64,000 bases of DNA, taken from positions 1,922,001-1,986,000 of the forward strand of contig NZ_CP058561.1 of NCBI RefSeq assembly GCF_018141425.1. Direction: 5' to 3'. The notes below the pieces were generated by a model that was given only the letters and a program-made list of their open reading frames with translations, was not told where the DNA came from and ran no database searches. Of the stretch, positions 26,590-35,055 are shown in pieces (the first letter of the stretch is position 1; the number at the start of each line of letters is the position of its first letter). This stretch comes from Vallitalea guaymasensis. GTDB lineage: Bacteria; Bacillota; Clostridia; Lachnospirales; Vallitaleaceae. Position numbers and translations under genes: made by a program.

Positions 26590-27432
26590 TCAATTTCTTA
26601 ATCTTTCAATATGTAGTGCTAAAAATCCTTTCTCGTCTTTTGATACCTTTATCCCTTTCTCATTTTCAATTATAACAGCAACTTTTTCGGCTATTCTATA
26701 GGCTACATCAAGTTTGGTGACTATATCATCCAACAACGGGTTCACTATCTCTTTTTTCTTTTCCACACGAGTGATACTTTGTTTTAGATGGGTCACCAAT
26801 CTAGTATACATAGTTAGATTCTTATCTATATCATATCCTATTTCATCTTCTATCAATTCAAGTATATTTTTTAATAATCTAGTGTCTTTGATAGTATTCT
26901 TAATATTTTTCCGTTGCCTTCCTGAATGTAGATGCAGTGCTATGTATCCTACTTCATCGTCAGGTATCATTACGCCTAGGCGCTTATATAATAATGATTT
27001 TCCTCTTAATGCTAGATTATATTCATCTTTGTACATTGTTTTTATTTCATCTAGGAATGGATTAGAAAAAACCATACCTTGTTTTAGTCGTTCCAGTGCA
27101 AATCCAACGTGATCTACAAGAGCTATATGAATATGTTCATCCAAATGCCCCATCTCTTTTTCTGCTAGAAGTATTATTTCTTCAACTACTCCTATTACTT
27201 TTCTATCTATTGCATTTACTAGCTGAATATATTCTTCCTTGAGCACTCCTTCTGAGTTACTATATTTCTTTTGTATTTTATTTTCGTATATTGTAGTAAC
27301 TATATCAGCTTTTTTGCCAAAACCTATTCCTTTCCCTATAAGGATCATCTCTTGCTTATTACTAACTTTTTTGGCTAGAACAACATTATTATTTAGTACT
27401 TTAATGATATGATAAGCATTTTCCCCACTCAA
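26590..27432 (-). CDS. glcT: transcription antiterminator, BglG/GlcT family
   Basis: This 280-residue protein has an N-terminal CAT RNA-binding domain (~1-55; YHIIKVLNNNVVLAKK, GKGIGFGKKAD). PRD1 carries the histidines HIHIALVDH and IALHLHSGR, and PRD2 has LVTHLKQS and LALHIERL. The PRDs are phosphorylated by HPr or EIIB to switch dimerisation. I start at TTG 27432, five bases after GGAGGAGG. A TTG five codons upstream overlaps that site and abuts the ptsI stop. Two RAT sites of GlcT type flank its operon position, so it probably controls both its own operon head and the EII genes. GlcT is a better match than LicT because of the RAT sequences. Confidence 0.9.
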   Translation of the reverse strand: MSGENAYHIIKVLNNNVVLAKKVSNKQEMILIGKGIGFGKKADIVTTIYENKIQKKYSNSEGVLKEEYIQLVNAIDRKVIGVVEEIILLAEKEMGHLDEHIHIALVDHVGFALERLKQGMVFSNPFLDEIKTMYKDEYNLALRGKSLLYKRLGVMIPDDEVGYIALHLHSGRQRKNIKNTIKDTRLLKNILELIEDEIGYDIDKNLTMYTRLVTHLKQSITRVEKKKEIVNPLLDDIVTKLDVAYRIAEKVAVIIENEKGIKVSKDEKGFLALHIERLRN

Positions 27433-27447
27433 AACTGCCTCCTCCAA

Positions 27448-29151
27448 TCAGATTACACTTTTATTCTTTAGAAATTTTATCATCTCATCTCCACTTTTAC
27501 ATTTTATTGCTTCATTGATTAAAGTTTCATTCCTACTAATACTATTAATATGTTTACGGATACCGAGAACATTCCTAGGTATAACACTTAATTCATCAAT
27601 TCCTAAACTTATCCATAATGGTAATAATAATTCTTCTGATGCTGTTTCACCGCATATTGAAACTTCAATACCTTCCCCATGAGCATTCTCAACAACCATT
27701 TTTATACTTTTTATAACCGCTGGATTATATGGAGAATATAAATAGCTGACTTTTGTATTCATTCTATCTACCGCACAAGTATACTGGGTTAAATCATTAG
27801 TTCCAATACTGAAAAAATCTACTTCTTTAGCAAATTCAGCAGAATTAAATACAGCTGCTGGGGTTTCTATCATGATTCCTACCTTAATATTCTTATTGAA
27901 ACTTTTTTCCTCTTCTATCAGTTTTTTCTTAGCTTTCTCTAATAGCTTTTTAGCTTCTATAATTTCTTCAAATGCAGTTATCATGGGAAACATAATCTTT
28001 ATATTACACTCTTTTGAAGCTCTGAGTATAGCTCTTAATTGAGTCAATAGCAGCTTCTCTTCCTGTAAGCAATATCTAATGGCTCTATTACCAAGAAAAG
28101 GATTTAGTTCATCCTCAATATTTATGTATTCTATTTTTTTATCTCCGCCTACATCCAATGTACGAATTATCACTTCTTTACCTTTTAGCTTTTTGCCTAC
28201 ATTACTATAAATGTTATATTGTTCTTCTTCTGTAGGAGGCGTCTGTCTATTCATATATAAGAATTCTGTTCTGAATAGTCCTATACCCTCACCATCATTA
28301 TTCAATACTTGTTGTACATCTTCTGGAGAACCCATATTACAATAAATTTTACAATTATAGCCATCTCTTGTTTTAGTCTTGCATCCAATAAAAGATTTTT
28401 CTTCTTCCAATTGAATCCTTCTTTTTTCAATCCTCTGTTTATATGTATTTATCTGAAACTCTACTGGTTCTAATATAATCTTACCTTCAGTTCCATCAAT
28501 AATTATATTTTCTTGATTGTTGACTAATTCAGTAATAGTATCTATTCCAGTAACTGCAGGTATCCCAAGAGTTCTAGCTAGTATTGCAGTATGAGAGGTT
28601 TTTCCTCCCGTTTCTGTAACTATACCTAATATCTTATCTTTATCCATGGATAAAGTATCTGATGGGGTAAGCTCTTTAGTAACAAGTATAACTTTCTCTT
28701 TTAGTTTACTTAGAGGTTTATCAGTTTTCCCGATTATGTTATTTATAATCCTTTTACCTATATCCTCTATATCCAGAGATCTTTCCTTGAAATATTCGTT
28801 GTTCATATTATTGAATATGTCTACATACTCTTTGATTGTTTTATCTACTGCCCACTCTACATTATAACCCTTTTCAATTTTCTCGACTATGCTATCTTTT
28901 AGATCAGGGTCCTCTATCATTGTAATATGAGCTTCAATGATATCAGCTGTATCACCAATATCATGAGCATTGTCTAAATGTAATTTTCGTAATTGTTCTA
29001 TACTAAGTATTAAAGCTTTTTCTAGTTTGGCTTTTTCATTAGTTGTATCAACAATCTTTCTTTCAGTTATTATATATTCAGCTGGATTATAGCAATATAC
29101 TGATCCTATACCGTAACCTGCTGATACATTAATTCCAAATAACTCTTTCAT
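27448..29151 (-). CDS. ptsI: PTS enzyme I
   Basis: This 567-residue phosphoenolpyruvate-protein phosphotransferase has the phospho-histidine in GGKTSHTAILARTLG. The PEP-binding barrel follows with GIGLFRTEFLYMNR, IIRTLDVGGDKK, the PMITAFEE segment, and SIGTNDLTQYTCAVDR with the catalytic cysteine in ISICGE-like EVSICGETA. The length matches the family (~570). It transfers phosphate from PEP to HPr, encoded 11 bases upstream. Its stop is directly before the antiterminator gene. The start has AAGGAG. Confidence 0.95.
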   Translation of the reverse strand: MKELFGINVSAGYGIGSVYCYNPAEYIITERKIVDTTNEKAKLEKALILSIEQLRKLHLDNAHDIGDTADIIEAHITMIEDPDLKDSIVEKIEKGYNVEWAVDKTIKEYVDIFNNMNNEYFKERSLDIEDIGKRIINNIIGKTDKPLSKLKEKVILVTKELTPSDTLSMDKDKILGIVTETGGKTSHTAILARTLGIPAVTGIDTITELVNNQENIIIDGTEGKIILEPVEFQINTYKQRIEKRRIQLEEEKSFIGCKTKTRDGYNCKIYCNMGSPEDVQQVLNNDGEGIGLFRTEFLYMNRQTPPTEEEQYNIYSNVGKKLKGKEVIIRTLDVGGDKKIEYINIEDELNPFLGNRAIRYCLQEEKLLLTQLRAILRASKECNIKIMFPMITAFEEIIEAKKLLEKAKKKLIEEEKSFNKNIKVGIMIETPAAVFNSAEFAKEVDFFSIGTNDLTQYTCAVDRMNTKVSYLYSPYNPAVIKSIKMVVENAHGEGIEVSICGETASEELLLPLWISLGIDELSVIPRNVLGIRKHINSISRNETLINEAIKCKSGDEMIKFLKNKSVI

Positions 29152-29162
29152 AGTTTTTCTCC

Positions 29163-29426
29163 TTAGACTGCGAAGTTATTTATTATTAATTTCTCTAATG
29201 CACTCATTGCTTCTTTTTCATCATTGCCATTAATCTTAAGATAAATCAAATCATCCTTTAATACACCTAAAGATAAAACTTGTAGAAATTTCTTCCCATC
29301 AGCTTCTTTCTTATTCTTTATTACTTTAATCTCTGAACTGAATTCTTTTGATTTATTGATAAATAATGTTGCTGGCCTTGCATGTAATCCTGTTTCAGCC
29401 CTTATAATAAAACTCTTCATCAACAT
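29163..29426 (-). CDS. ptsH: HPr-family phosphocarrier lacking the regulatory serine
   Basis: This 87-residue HPr has the catalytic histidine in GLHARPAT, but the site equivalent to Ser46 is lysine (DGKKFLQVLSLG against the usual NLKSIMGVMSLG). It should therefore act in sugar phosphorylation but not be a substrate for HPr kinase, so it could not serve as CcpA corepressor. ATG 29426 is preceded by GAGGTGAT seven bases away. It is the first gene of the PTS operon, behind a sigma-A promoter and a RAT/terminator switch. A second HPr with the serine ends the same operon. Confidence 0.92.
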   Translation of the reverse strand: MLMKSFIIRAETGLHARPATLFINKSKEFSSEIKVIKNKKEADGKKFLQVLSLGVLKDDLIYLKINGNDEKEAMSALEKLIINNFAV

Positions 29427-29455
29427 TTAATCACCTCAAGCTTTTATTTTACATC

Positions 29456-29488
29456 AAAAAAGGCACAAACCAATAAATGGTTTATGCC
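29456..29488 (-). terminator. RAT-overlapping terminator before ptsH
   Basis: Minus-strand GGCATAAACC (29488-29479) and GGTTTGTGCC (29471-29462) form a complete 10-bp stem (one G-U) with a seven-base loop, followed by TTTTTT (29456-29461). Its 5' arm is the 3' half of the RAT, the classic antitermination switch layout. Confidence 0.85.
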
Positions 29489-29509
29489 TGCTATTTACAG
29501 TAACACACC
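29479..29509 (-). promoter_or_regulatory. RAT antiterminator site (GlcT type), first switch
   Basis: The minus strand reads GGTGTGTTACTG, then GCAGGCATAAACC, with palindromic ends, and shares the core GTGTTACTG...GCAGGCATAA with the site at 26558-26588. Binding by the antiterminator of the same operon would prevent the overlapping terminator and create an autoregulatory loop. Confidence 0.82.
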
Positions 29510-29536
29510 AATAACTTTAAAGTTATTATTTCTTAT

Positions 29537-29565
29537 ATTGTATCACTCAAATAGAATTATGTCAA
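29537..29565 (-). promoter_or_regulatory. sigma-A promoter of the PTS operon
   Basis: On the minus strand TTGACA (29565-29560), 17 bases, TACAAT (29542-29537) is a near-consensus sigma-A promoter. Transcription would start ~20 bases before the RAT. Confidence 0.8.
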
Positions 29566-29620
29566 TAACTATACAATAATATGTTATTTTATATTCAAAT
29601 ATTATGAAATCAATTCTACA

Positions 29621-30808
29621 TTATGCTTTTACTGCATTTTTTAATTCTTCTGCTTTGTCTGTTTTTTCCCATGGAAGGTCTATGTCAGTTCTTCCAAAGT
29701 GACCATATGCAGCAGTTTGTTTGTATATTGGTCTTCTTAAGTCAAGATCACGAATAATCGCTGCTGGTCTTAAGTCAAAGTGTTCATTGATTAAATCAGT
29801 TATCTTATCATCAGCTATTTTACCTGTATTATATGTATTCACTAAGACAGATACTGGTTTTGCAACACCAATTGCATATGCCAATACAACTTCACACTTA
29901 GAAGCTATACCTGCTGCAACAATGTTCTTAGCAACATATCTAGCTGCATAAGCTGCAGAACGGTCAACTTTTGTTGGATCTTTTCCTGAGAAAGCTCCAC
30001 CGCCATGACTAGCGTATCCACCATAAGTATCAACTATAATCTTTCTACCTGTAAGTCCAGAATCTCCTTGTGGTCCACCTATTACGAATCTTCCAGTTGG
30101 ATTGATTAGATACTTGGTTTCATCATCCAATAAATCTTCTGAAATAACTGGTTTGATAACATGTTCTATTATATCTTTTTTGATTGTTTCAAGCTGTACA
30201 TCACAATCATGTTGAGTAGATACGACTACTGTATCAACTCTAACTGGTTTGTCGTCTACATATTCTACAGTTACTTGAGCTTTACCATCTGGTCTAAGAT
30301 ATTTCAATGTCTTGTTCTTTCTAACTTCTGTCAATCTTCTTGTTAAACGATGAGCCAAAGAAATAGGCATTGGCATTAATTCTTCAGTTTCATCACAAGC
30401 AAAACCGAACATCATACCTTGGTCACCTGCACCAGTAGCTTCTAATTCCTCTTCTGACATTTTACCTTCTTTTGATTCTAGAGCTTCGTCAACACCCATA
30501 GCTATATCTGTTGATTGTTCGTCCAAAGAAGTAAGTACGGAACAAGTATCACAGTCAAAGCCATATTTCGCTCTGTCATAACCAATTCCTCTAATAGTTT
30601 CTCTAACTAATTTTGGAATATCAACATAACAATTAGTAGTTATCTCTCCCATTACAAGTACTAATCCTGTAGTTACTGCTGTTTCACAAGCAACTCTTGC
30701 GTTAGGGTCTTTTGCTAAAATTGAATCTAAAACAGTATCAGATATCTGATCACACATCTTATCTGGATGTCCCTCTGTTACAGACTCAGAAGTAAATAAT
30801 TTTCTCAT
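29621..30808 (-). CDS. metK: S-adenosylmethionine synthetase
   Basis: This 395-residue MetK shows the signature segments [32 protein letters not shown] and [19 protein letters not shown]. It makes SAM from methionine and ATP in the cytoplasm. Length and ends match the family. AAAGGAG supports ATG 30808. It lies 60 bases after a small membrane-protein gene whose leader (31590-31725) resembles an S-box riboswitch, which would place metK under SAM feedback. No terminator was found between the two genes. Confidence 0.97.
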   Translation of the reverse strand: MRKLFTSESVTEGHPDKMCDQISDTVLDSILAKDPNARVACETAVTTGLVLVMGEITTNCYVDIPKLVRETIRGIGYDRAKYGFDCDTCSVLTSLDEQSTDIAMGVDEALESKEGKMSEEELEATGAGDQGMMFGFACDETEELMPMPISLAHRLTRRLTEVRKNKTLKYLRPDGKAQVTVEYVDDKPVRVDTVVVSTQHDCDVQLETIKKDIIEHVIKPVISEDLLDDETKYLINPTGRFVIGGPQGDSGLTGRKIIVDTYGGYASHGGGAFSGKDPTKVDRSAAYAARYVAKNIVAAGIASKCEVVLAYAIGVAKPVSVLVNTYNTGKIADDKITDLINEHFDLRPAAIIRDLDLRRPIYKQTAAYGHFGRTDIDLPWEKTDKAEELKNAVKA

Positions 30809-30868
30809 AATTTTTCTCCTTTCGTTTCTTCACACAATACTTTTTTCTTCCGCGCTCAAAAATCTAGT

Positions 30869-31342
30869 CTATCCTACTAGAATTTTTATACCATATGATA
30901 TGATAATCATAAATATCCCAGCCGTTGCTGCTCCTAAGATAACTGATATCAATGATTTCTTGAAGTCTAATCCTAATAAAGATGCAATTGTGGAACCGGT
31001 CCAAACTCCTGTACCAGGTAAAGGTATTGCAACAAACAGGAAAATACTAACATACTTATAATTATCTTTCACCTTTTTACTTTTTTCCAATGCTCTATTT
31101 TCATACCAGTATGCTAATTTACTTAAAAATTTTATTTTCTTCAATAATTCTAATACATGTGGTATCAGAAAAAGTATGAATGGAGCCGGGATGATAGCCC
31201 CAAGTAATGTCCAAAAATATGCCTGCCCTACTCCATACTCACTTAATGCTGCTAAAGGAACTGCACCTCTTTGCTCTATAAGAGGTGTTGCCGAAACAAT
31301 CATTAGTTCAATAATGGATAAAGGTATTTTGAATGGTACCAT
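30869..31342 (-). CDS. small multidrug-export family membrane protein
   Basis: This 157-residue membrane protein has the Sm_multidrug_ex (COG2426) pattern: an N-terminal ELMIVSATPLIEQRGAVPLAALSEYGV re-entrant-like segment and VAIPLPGTGVWTGSTIASLLGLDF. It resembles DedA proteins in its half-membrane hairpins, with about four hydrophobic stretches. The drug-export role in the family name is weakly supported, and the substrate is unknown. AGGAGG supports the start. It is probably co-transcribed with metK and preceded by the S-box-like leader. Confidence 0.85.
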   Translation of the reverse strand: MVPFKIPLSIIELMIVSATPLIEQRGAVPLAALSEYGVGQAYFWTLLGAIIPAPFILFLIPHVLELLKKIKFLSKLAYWYENRALEKSKKVKDNYKYVSIFLFVAIPLPGTGVWTGSTIASLLGLDFKKSLISVILGAATAGIFMIIISYGIKILVG

Positions 31343-31589
31343 ATATAACCTCCTGATTATTGTTTATACTCCTAATTATAAAATCTTAAACATTTCACTA
31401 TTAAAGCATGTAACCTGTTATGTAGAAAGGGCTAAGTATGATACTTAGATACTTATTAAGTGTAATTAAAACTTATATAATTATATTATTACCAACTTTT
31501 ACTATTAATACCTTTTTCATAACTAACTCTGTGAAAAGGTAACTACATTCACTATTTCTTGTAAAAGATTTCAAGGAAAATTTCCTTAT

Positions 31590-31623
31590 AATAAAATAAA
31601 ACCTTCTATCGTCAAGAAGGTTT
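31590..31623 (-). terminator. leader terminator upstream of the metK operon
   Basis: AAACCTTCT and AGAAGGTTT (31615-31623 and 31599-31607) form a 9-bp stem with a seven-base loop, followed on the minus strand by TTATTTTATTAT. It sits just after the S-box-like fold, as expected for transcription attenuation. Confidence 0.72.
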
Positions 31624-31637
31624 ATAACTATATTAAG

Positions 31638-31725
31638 CCTCATCGACGTTAGCAGAACCACCTTACTCGTTAAGCAGGCTGGCGTAGGGTCACTGAGCTA
31701 ACTCTCTACCCTAACTCTTGATAAG
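31638..31725 (-). promoter_or_regulatory. S-box (SAM-I)-like riboswitch candidate
   Basis: The minus-strand RNA begins CTTATCAAGAG, the hallmark 5' strand of S-box leaders, and ends GATGAG, which pairs with CTTATC as P1. A P2 stem pairs TAGGGT with ACCCTA. A P3-like hairpin is CTTA(ACGAG)TAAG followed by GGTGG. GTTAGC in the P2 loop is complementary to GCTAAC after P3, in the place of the SAM-I pseudoknot. The GGCAACC core is diverged (GCCAGCC). With metK in the downstream operon, a SAM sensor is likely, though a variant class is possible. Confidence 0.55.
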
Positions 31726-31768
31726 TATCAATTTTTTTATTAAGTTTTAGTATAAAAATTCTACGTTT

Positions 31769-31797
31769 ATCTTAGCATATAAAATATTTAAATGCAA
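31769..31797 (-). promoter_or_regulatory. sigma-A promoter of the metK leader
   Basis: The minus strand shows TTGCAT (31797-31792), 17 bases, TAAGAT (31774-31769), about 40 bases before the riboswitch-like fold. Confidence 0.55.
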
Positions 31798-31812
31798 TAA
31801 TATTTTAACAAT

Positions 31813-32922
31813 TTATTTCATAAAATTACGAGCAAAATTTCTTATCTTAGAAAATATTCTGCTAATGATATTAGTTTCATACTTAACCACTATACTATGA
31901 GCTACTTTACGCTCTTCCTTGTTTGATGGACTATTGACTACCTTGTTTTCATATACCATAGTACTTGATGCACCACCATCTAGATATACAGCATTAATGC
32001 AACCTTCTTTTAACATTAAATCTGCACAGTCTTTACCAGTCACTCCATAACTATGATTCGGTTGTCTTCCATCTATAACTTTTATAATCAATTTATTATC
32101 CTTAGTTATACCCAATATTGTCCTTGGATTAGGTATTCTAGTATTACCCATAAGAGGTTCATAATCTTTTGCAACATTTACAGAATCTTTTACCAGCCAT
32201 CCTCCAGATTGAAAAGCTTCTTTCACAGGTCCTATATCAGGAGTGTAGACGGTATCTATTTCAACTATTTCATTAACTTTCAACAAATCATATTTATCAG
32301 TATCTTCTGTTACTCTACTAAGAACATAACCATTTCTAGGGATGTCTACAGGTTCAGTTGTAATCACTTTATCAATTACTCTATTATCCTCTATAACATA
32401 ATTGATACTTTTTCTAGTTATACGATTGGAGTTTCCATAGATATCTGAGTATAATACCCATGTTTCATCATTAGCCCCATCATTCATTGTACTTACAATT
32501 ATATTATTATTATCATCTTTTCTCTTGATTTTTACTTCTGTATTGATGTCACCAATAAATGTCTCACCTGATTCTAGAAAAGCTACGACAGGGGTATAAT
32601 TATTAGCTTTACTAACAATTTTCTTATCTTTTACCAGCAGACCAATATGATGACCATACATTGTGTAGAACATACCATTAACACCTGCTATAGCACCATT
32701 ATCCTTTACCATGACACTGGTTTTCTCGAATCCATAGATCTTACCGAAAGATAATGCATTGGTTATTGATACACCAGGTTCTTCTAAGTCCACCTCAAGA
32801 GTATGGATTTGCTGTGTTCTATTATTAAGGGTTATATTCTCATCTTTATAGATTACTGGGTCATTGTAAGAATATAAGTTCAATATTAGATTTATTATTA
32901 TAATGAATCTTACTATAAACAT
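31813..32922 (-). CDS. phosphodiester glycosidase (NAGPA) family exported protein
   Basis: This 369-residue protein has an N-terminal hydrophobic segment (FIVRFIIIINLILNLYSY) that acts as signal or anchor. A NAGPA domain follows, with GAIAGVNGMFY near residue 77, NPRTILGITKDNKLIIKVIDGRQ and AVYLDGGASSTMVY near residue 320. In this family the domain cleaves GlcNAc-1-phosphodiesters or acts on exopolysaccharide/teichoic linkages at the cell surface. It stands alone between metK and the flagellar rod genes. AAAGGTG supports the start. Confidence 0.88.
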   Translation of the reverse strand: MFIVRFIIIINLILNLYSYNDPVIYKDENITLNNRTQQIHTLEVDLEEPGVSITNALSFGKIYGFEKTSVMVKDNGAIAGVNGMFYTMYGHHIGLLVKDKKIVSKANNYTPVVAFLESGETFIGDINTEVKIKRKDDNNNIIVSTMNDGANDETWVLYSDIYGNSNRITRKSINYVIEDNRVIDKVITTEPVDIPRNGYVLSRVTEDTDKYDLLKVNEIVEIDTVYTPDIGPVKEAFQSGGWLVKDSVNVAKDYEPLMGNTRIPNPRTILGITKDNKLIIKVIDGRQPNHSYGVTGKDCADLMLKEGCINAVYLDGGASSTMVYENKVVNSPSNKEERKVAHSIVVKYETNIISRIFSKIRNFARNFMK

Positions 32923-32948
32923 TCAATCACCTTTTATGGGAATTGGAT

Positions 32949-33028
32949 AAAAAAGGGGCTGTCTCAAAATACATTTTACATCTACATTAAAAGAATATAG
33001 CCATAAAAATGTGTTATGAGACAGCCTC
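32949..33028 (-). terminator. long-stem terminator after flgJ
   Basis: GGCTGTCTCA pairs with TGAGACAGCC, extended by matching AT-rich arms (ATAACACATTTTTA against AAAATGTATTTT). The minus-strand stem is followed by TTTTTT (32949-32954). It ends the mbl-flgF/G-flgG-flgJ transcript and shares the CTGTCTCA core with the terminator at 19483-19600. Confidence 0.82.
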
Positions 33029-33035
33029 TTAATTT

Positions 33036-33380
33036 TTACTTTAATGATTTAGATAACTGCTTATACATCATATCAGAAATTCCAATTCCGCTTCCTTCAG
33101 AAATTTCTTTTGAATACTCATCATATAACATATCTTCAAAAAGTTTTTCCCCTTGAGATTTTGGTATTAGACCGCCACTATGAACTGTATTTCTCATCTC
33201 TTTGAACAACTGATTTACAAAATATTGTTCGAATTCTTTACAAGCCTCTTTTAATTGTTTGTCGTCTTCTTTTTTTACAGCTTCATTCAATGTAGCCTCA
33301 AAAGATTTACTTTCAATTTTCTCTTTTTTTTGTAACAACATATTATTATAAGTATTACCATTAATACTTGATATATCCAT
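33036..33380 (-). CDS. flgJ: flagellar rod-binding protein (FlgJ N-terminal type)
   Basis: This 114-residue protein matches the rod-binding domain of FlgJ (KEDDKQLKEACKEFEQYFVNQLFKEMRNTVHSGGLIPKSQGEKLFEDMLYDEYSKEISEGSGIGISDMMYKQL) and has no peptidoglycan hydrolase domain, which is usual in Firmicutes. It helps rod assembly in the cell envelope. It is the last gene of a unit with flgG and flgF/G paralogues, with AAAGGA before ATG 33380. Confidence 0.88.
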   Translation of the reverse strand: MDISSINGNTYNNMLLQKKEKIESKSFEATLNEAVKKEDDKQLKEACKEFEQYFVNQLFKEMRNTVHSGGLIPKSQGEKLFEDMLYDEYSKEISEGSGIGISDMMYKQLSKSLK

Positions 33381-33399
33381 AAGTCATTATCCTTTCACT

Positions 33400-34215
33400 C
33401 TATCTCTTAAGATTATTTGCTTGAGATAGCATATCATCGGAAGTCTGTATAGCTTTTGAGCTTACTTCATATGCTCTTTGAGCAACAATCAGATTAACCA
33501 TCTCTTCAACCACTTGTACATTAGAGCCTTCCAACGAACCCTGTACAATCTGACTTTTAATTAAGTCTTCATCATCTTGTTCTGAGATAGGATCTCCAGA
33601 AGAGGATGTAGCTCTTAAGAGGTTATTACCCAAAGCTTCCAGTCCGTTAACGTTTCTGAACTGAACTACTTTTATCTTAGTATCCATAGCAATTACTTCA
33701 TTGTTATTAGTTACATAACTGAATGAACCATCAGAACTAATATTAACTTTTTTAATATCAATATTAGAATCAAAATATATAGGTTCATCATTGACATCTT
33801 GTACTTGATATCCTTCAGATGTTATAAGCATCTGTCTGTCATCAACTAATGCAATCTTGAAACTCCCGTCTTTGGTATATACTTGTTCATCAGATTGGTC
33901 TTTCACTACGAAAAAACCATCTCCTGTAATTGCCAGGTCCAATGGATTATCAGTTTTTTGAATTGTACCTATAGTATAACTTCTAACTGTACCAACAGGT
34001 TTAACACCATGTCCTACTTGTAAATTTACTGGCTTTCCGTTACCTTGTCCATCATTTCCAGCTTTTGCCATTGATTCATATAATAATGATTTGAATTCTA
34101 GTCTTTCCTTTTTATATCCTGTGGTATTAACATTAGCAAGATTATTAGATATAGTATCAACATTCATCTGTTGAGTCTTCATACCAGATGCTGCTGTATA
34201 CAGTGATCTCATCAT
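33400..34215 (-). CDS. flgG: flagellar basal-body rod protein FlgG
   Basis: This 271-residue protein has the FlgG N-terminus (MMRSLYTAASGMKTQQMNVDTISNNLANVNTTGYKKERLEFKSLLY), the central LAITGDGFFVV segment and the C-terminus VVEEMVNLIVAQRAYEVSSKAIQTSDDMLSQANNL. It forms the distal rod. It matches B. subtilis FlhP/FlgG in position: spoIIID-mbl-flhO-flhP. The first ATG (34215) has AAAGGAA 11 bases upstream. It follows the flgF/G-like gene by 54 bases. Confidence 0.92.
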   Translation of the reverse strand: MMRSLYTAASGMKTQQMNVDTISNNLANVNTTGYKKERLEFKSLLYESMAKAGNDGQGNGKPVNLQVGHGVKPVGTVRSYTIGTIQKTDNPLDLAITGDGFFVVKDQSDEQVYTKDGSFKIALVDDRQMLITSEGYQVQDVNDEPIYFDSNIDIKKVNISSDGSFSYVTNNNEVIAMDTKIKVVQFRNVNGLEALGNNLLRATSSSGDPISEQDDEDLIKSQIVQGSLEGSNVQVVEEMVNLIVAQRAYEVSSKAIQTSDDMLSQANNLKR

Positions 34216-34269
34216 ACTACATTCATTCCTTTCGAATTGCTAAAATATCTTTAAATACTATTCCCCACT

Positions 34270-35040
34270 CTACAATCTTCCTACTTCATTTACTGCTTTC
34301 TTTAATGTCTCATCTTGGGTCTGTATAACTTTTTGATTAGCTTCATAAGTTCGCATTACACTAATCATATCGACCATTTCTTTAACAGTATTAACATTAG
34401 AACTTTCCAAATATCCTTGAAGGATTTTTCCTCCAAAGGAACTTTCTTTCGTTTCTTCTGTTCTTTTATAGAGGTTATCCCCTGTTTTTCTAAGGGATTC
34501 AGGGTTTTCGAAGTCTGTTAATAAAAGCTTATCTATCTCTTTATCATTGTAAAAAATAGTACCATTTTCTGATATTCTAACGTTATTACTACCACTAGGT
34601 AAGACTATTTTACCATTTTGTCCTAAAACATAGTTTCCCTCTTTAGTCATAAGTGTTCCATCCGTTGAAATAGTGAAGGAACCATCTCTAGTATATTTGG
34701 TTTGTAAATTTCCATCAGCATCTTCTATACCGATATTCAACATACCTGCCCCTAGTATAGCAACATTGTAAGGGTCATTAGTTGGTGTTGCCCCACCTTG
34801 TGAGTTATCTGTATAAACTCGTCCTACTCGACATCCAAGTGTCATTTTACCAATGGTTTCATTACCTGGCACACTGGTATCATTAACCTTTTGCGTCAAC
34901 ACACTATCAAAAGATTCAATAACCACACCGTCTTTTTTAAATCCTGTTGTATTCACATTCGCCAAGTTATTGGAGATAATATCCATTTTTTCCTGTTGTG
35001 CTATCATTCCATTTGAAGCAGTATATAAACCTCTTACCAT
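34270..35040 (-). CDS. flgF: flagellar hook-basal body protein (FlgF/FlhO type)
   Basis: This 256-residue protein is a FlgF/FlgG-type rod protein: MVRGLYTASNGMIAQQEKMDIISNNLANVNTTGFKKDG at the N-terminus, VAILGAGMLNIG in the middle and VNTVKEMVDMISVMRTYEANQKVIQTQDETLKKAVNEVG at the C-terminus. It is the first of two rod genes after mbl, equivalent to B. subtilis flhO. The ribosome site AGGTGAAAGC supports ATG 35040. Confidence 0.9.
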   Translation of the reverse strand: MVRGLYTASNGMIAQQEKMDIISNNLANVNTTGFKKDGVVIESFDSVLTQKVNDTSVPGNETIGKMTLGCRVGRVYTDNSQGGATPTNDPYNVAILGAGMLNIGIEDADGNLQTKYTRDGSFTISTDGTLMTKEGNYVLGQNGKIVLPSGSNNVRISENGTIFYNDKEIDKLLLTDFENPESLRKTGDNLYKRTEETKESSFGGKILQGYLESSNVNTVKEMVDMISVMRTYEANQKVIQTQDETLKKAVNEVGRL

Positions 35041-35055
35041 GCTTTCACCTAACCT

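Larger units (their letters stand above)
31343..31812 (-). other. 470-base intergenic region with structured leader
   Basis: From right to left on the minus strand this region has a sigma-A promoter (31769-31797), an S-box-like structure (31638-31725) and a terminator hairpin (31590-31623). A further stem-loop pairs CCTTTTTCA with TGAAAAGG at about 31512-31542. A 62-codon open frame at 31473-31661 crosses the terminator and riboswitch stems and is not a gene. Confidence 0.65.

Noticed and set aside
31473-31661. 62-codon open frame upstream of the metK operon
   Set aside because: It runs through the terminator hairpin and the end of the riboswitch-like fold and lacks a ribosome site.
31638-31725. 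T-box leader
   Set aside because: AAGGTGG recalls the T-box core, but the ACCGCG half and long stem I are missing and the region is too short.
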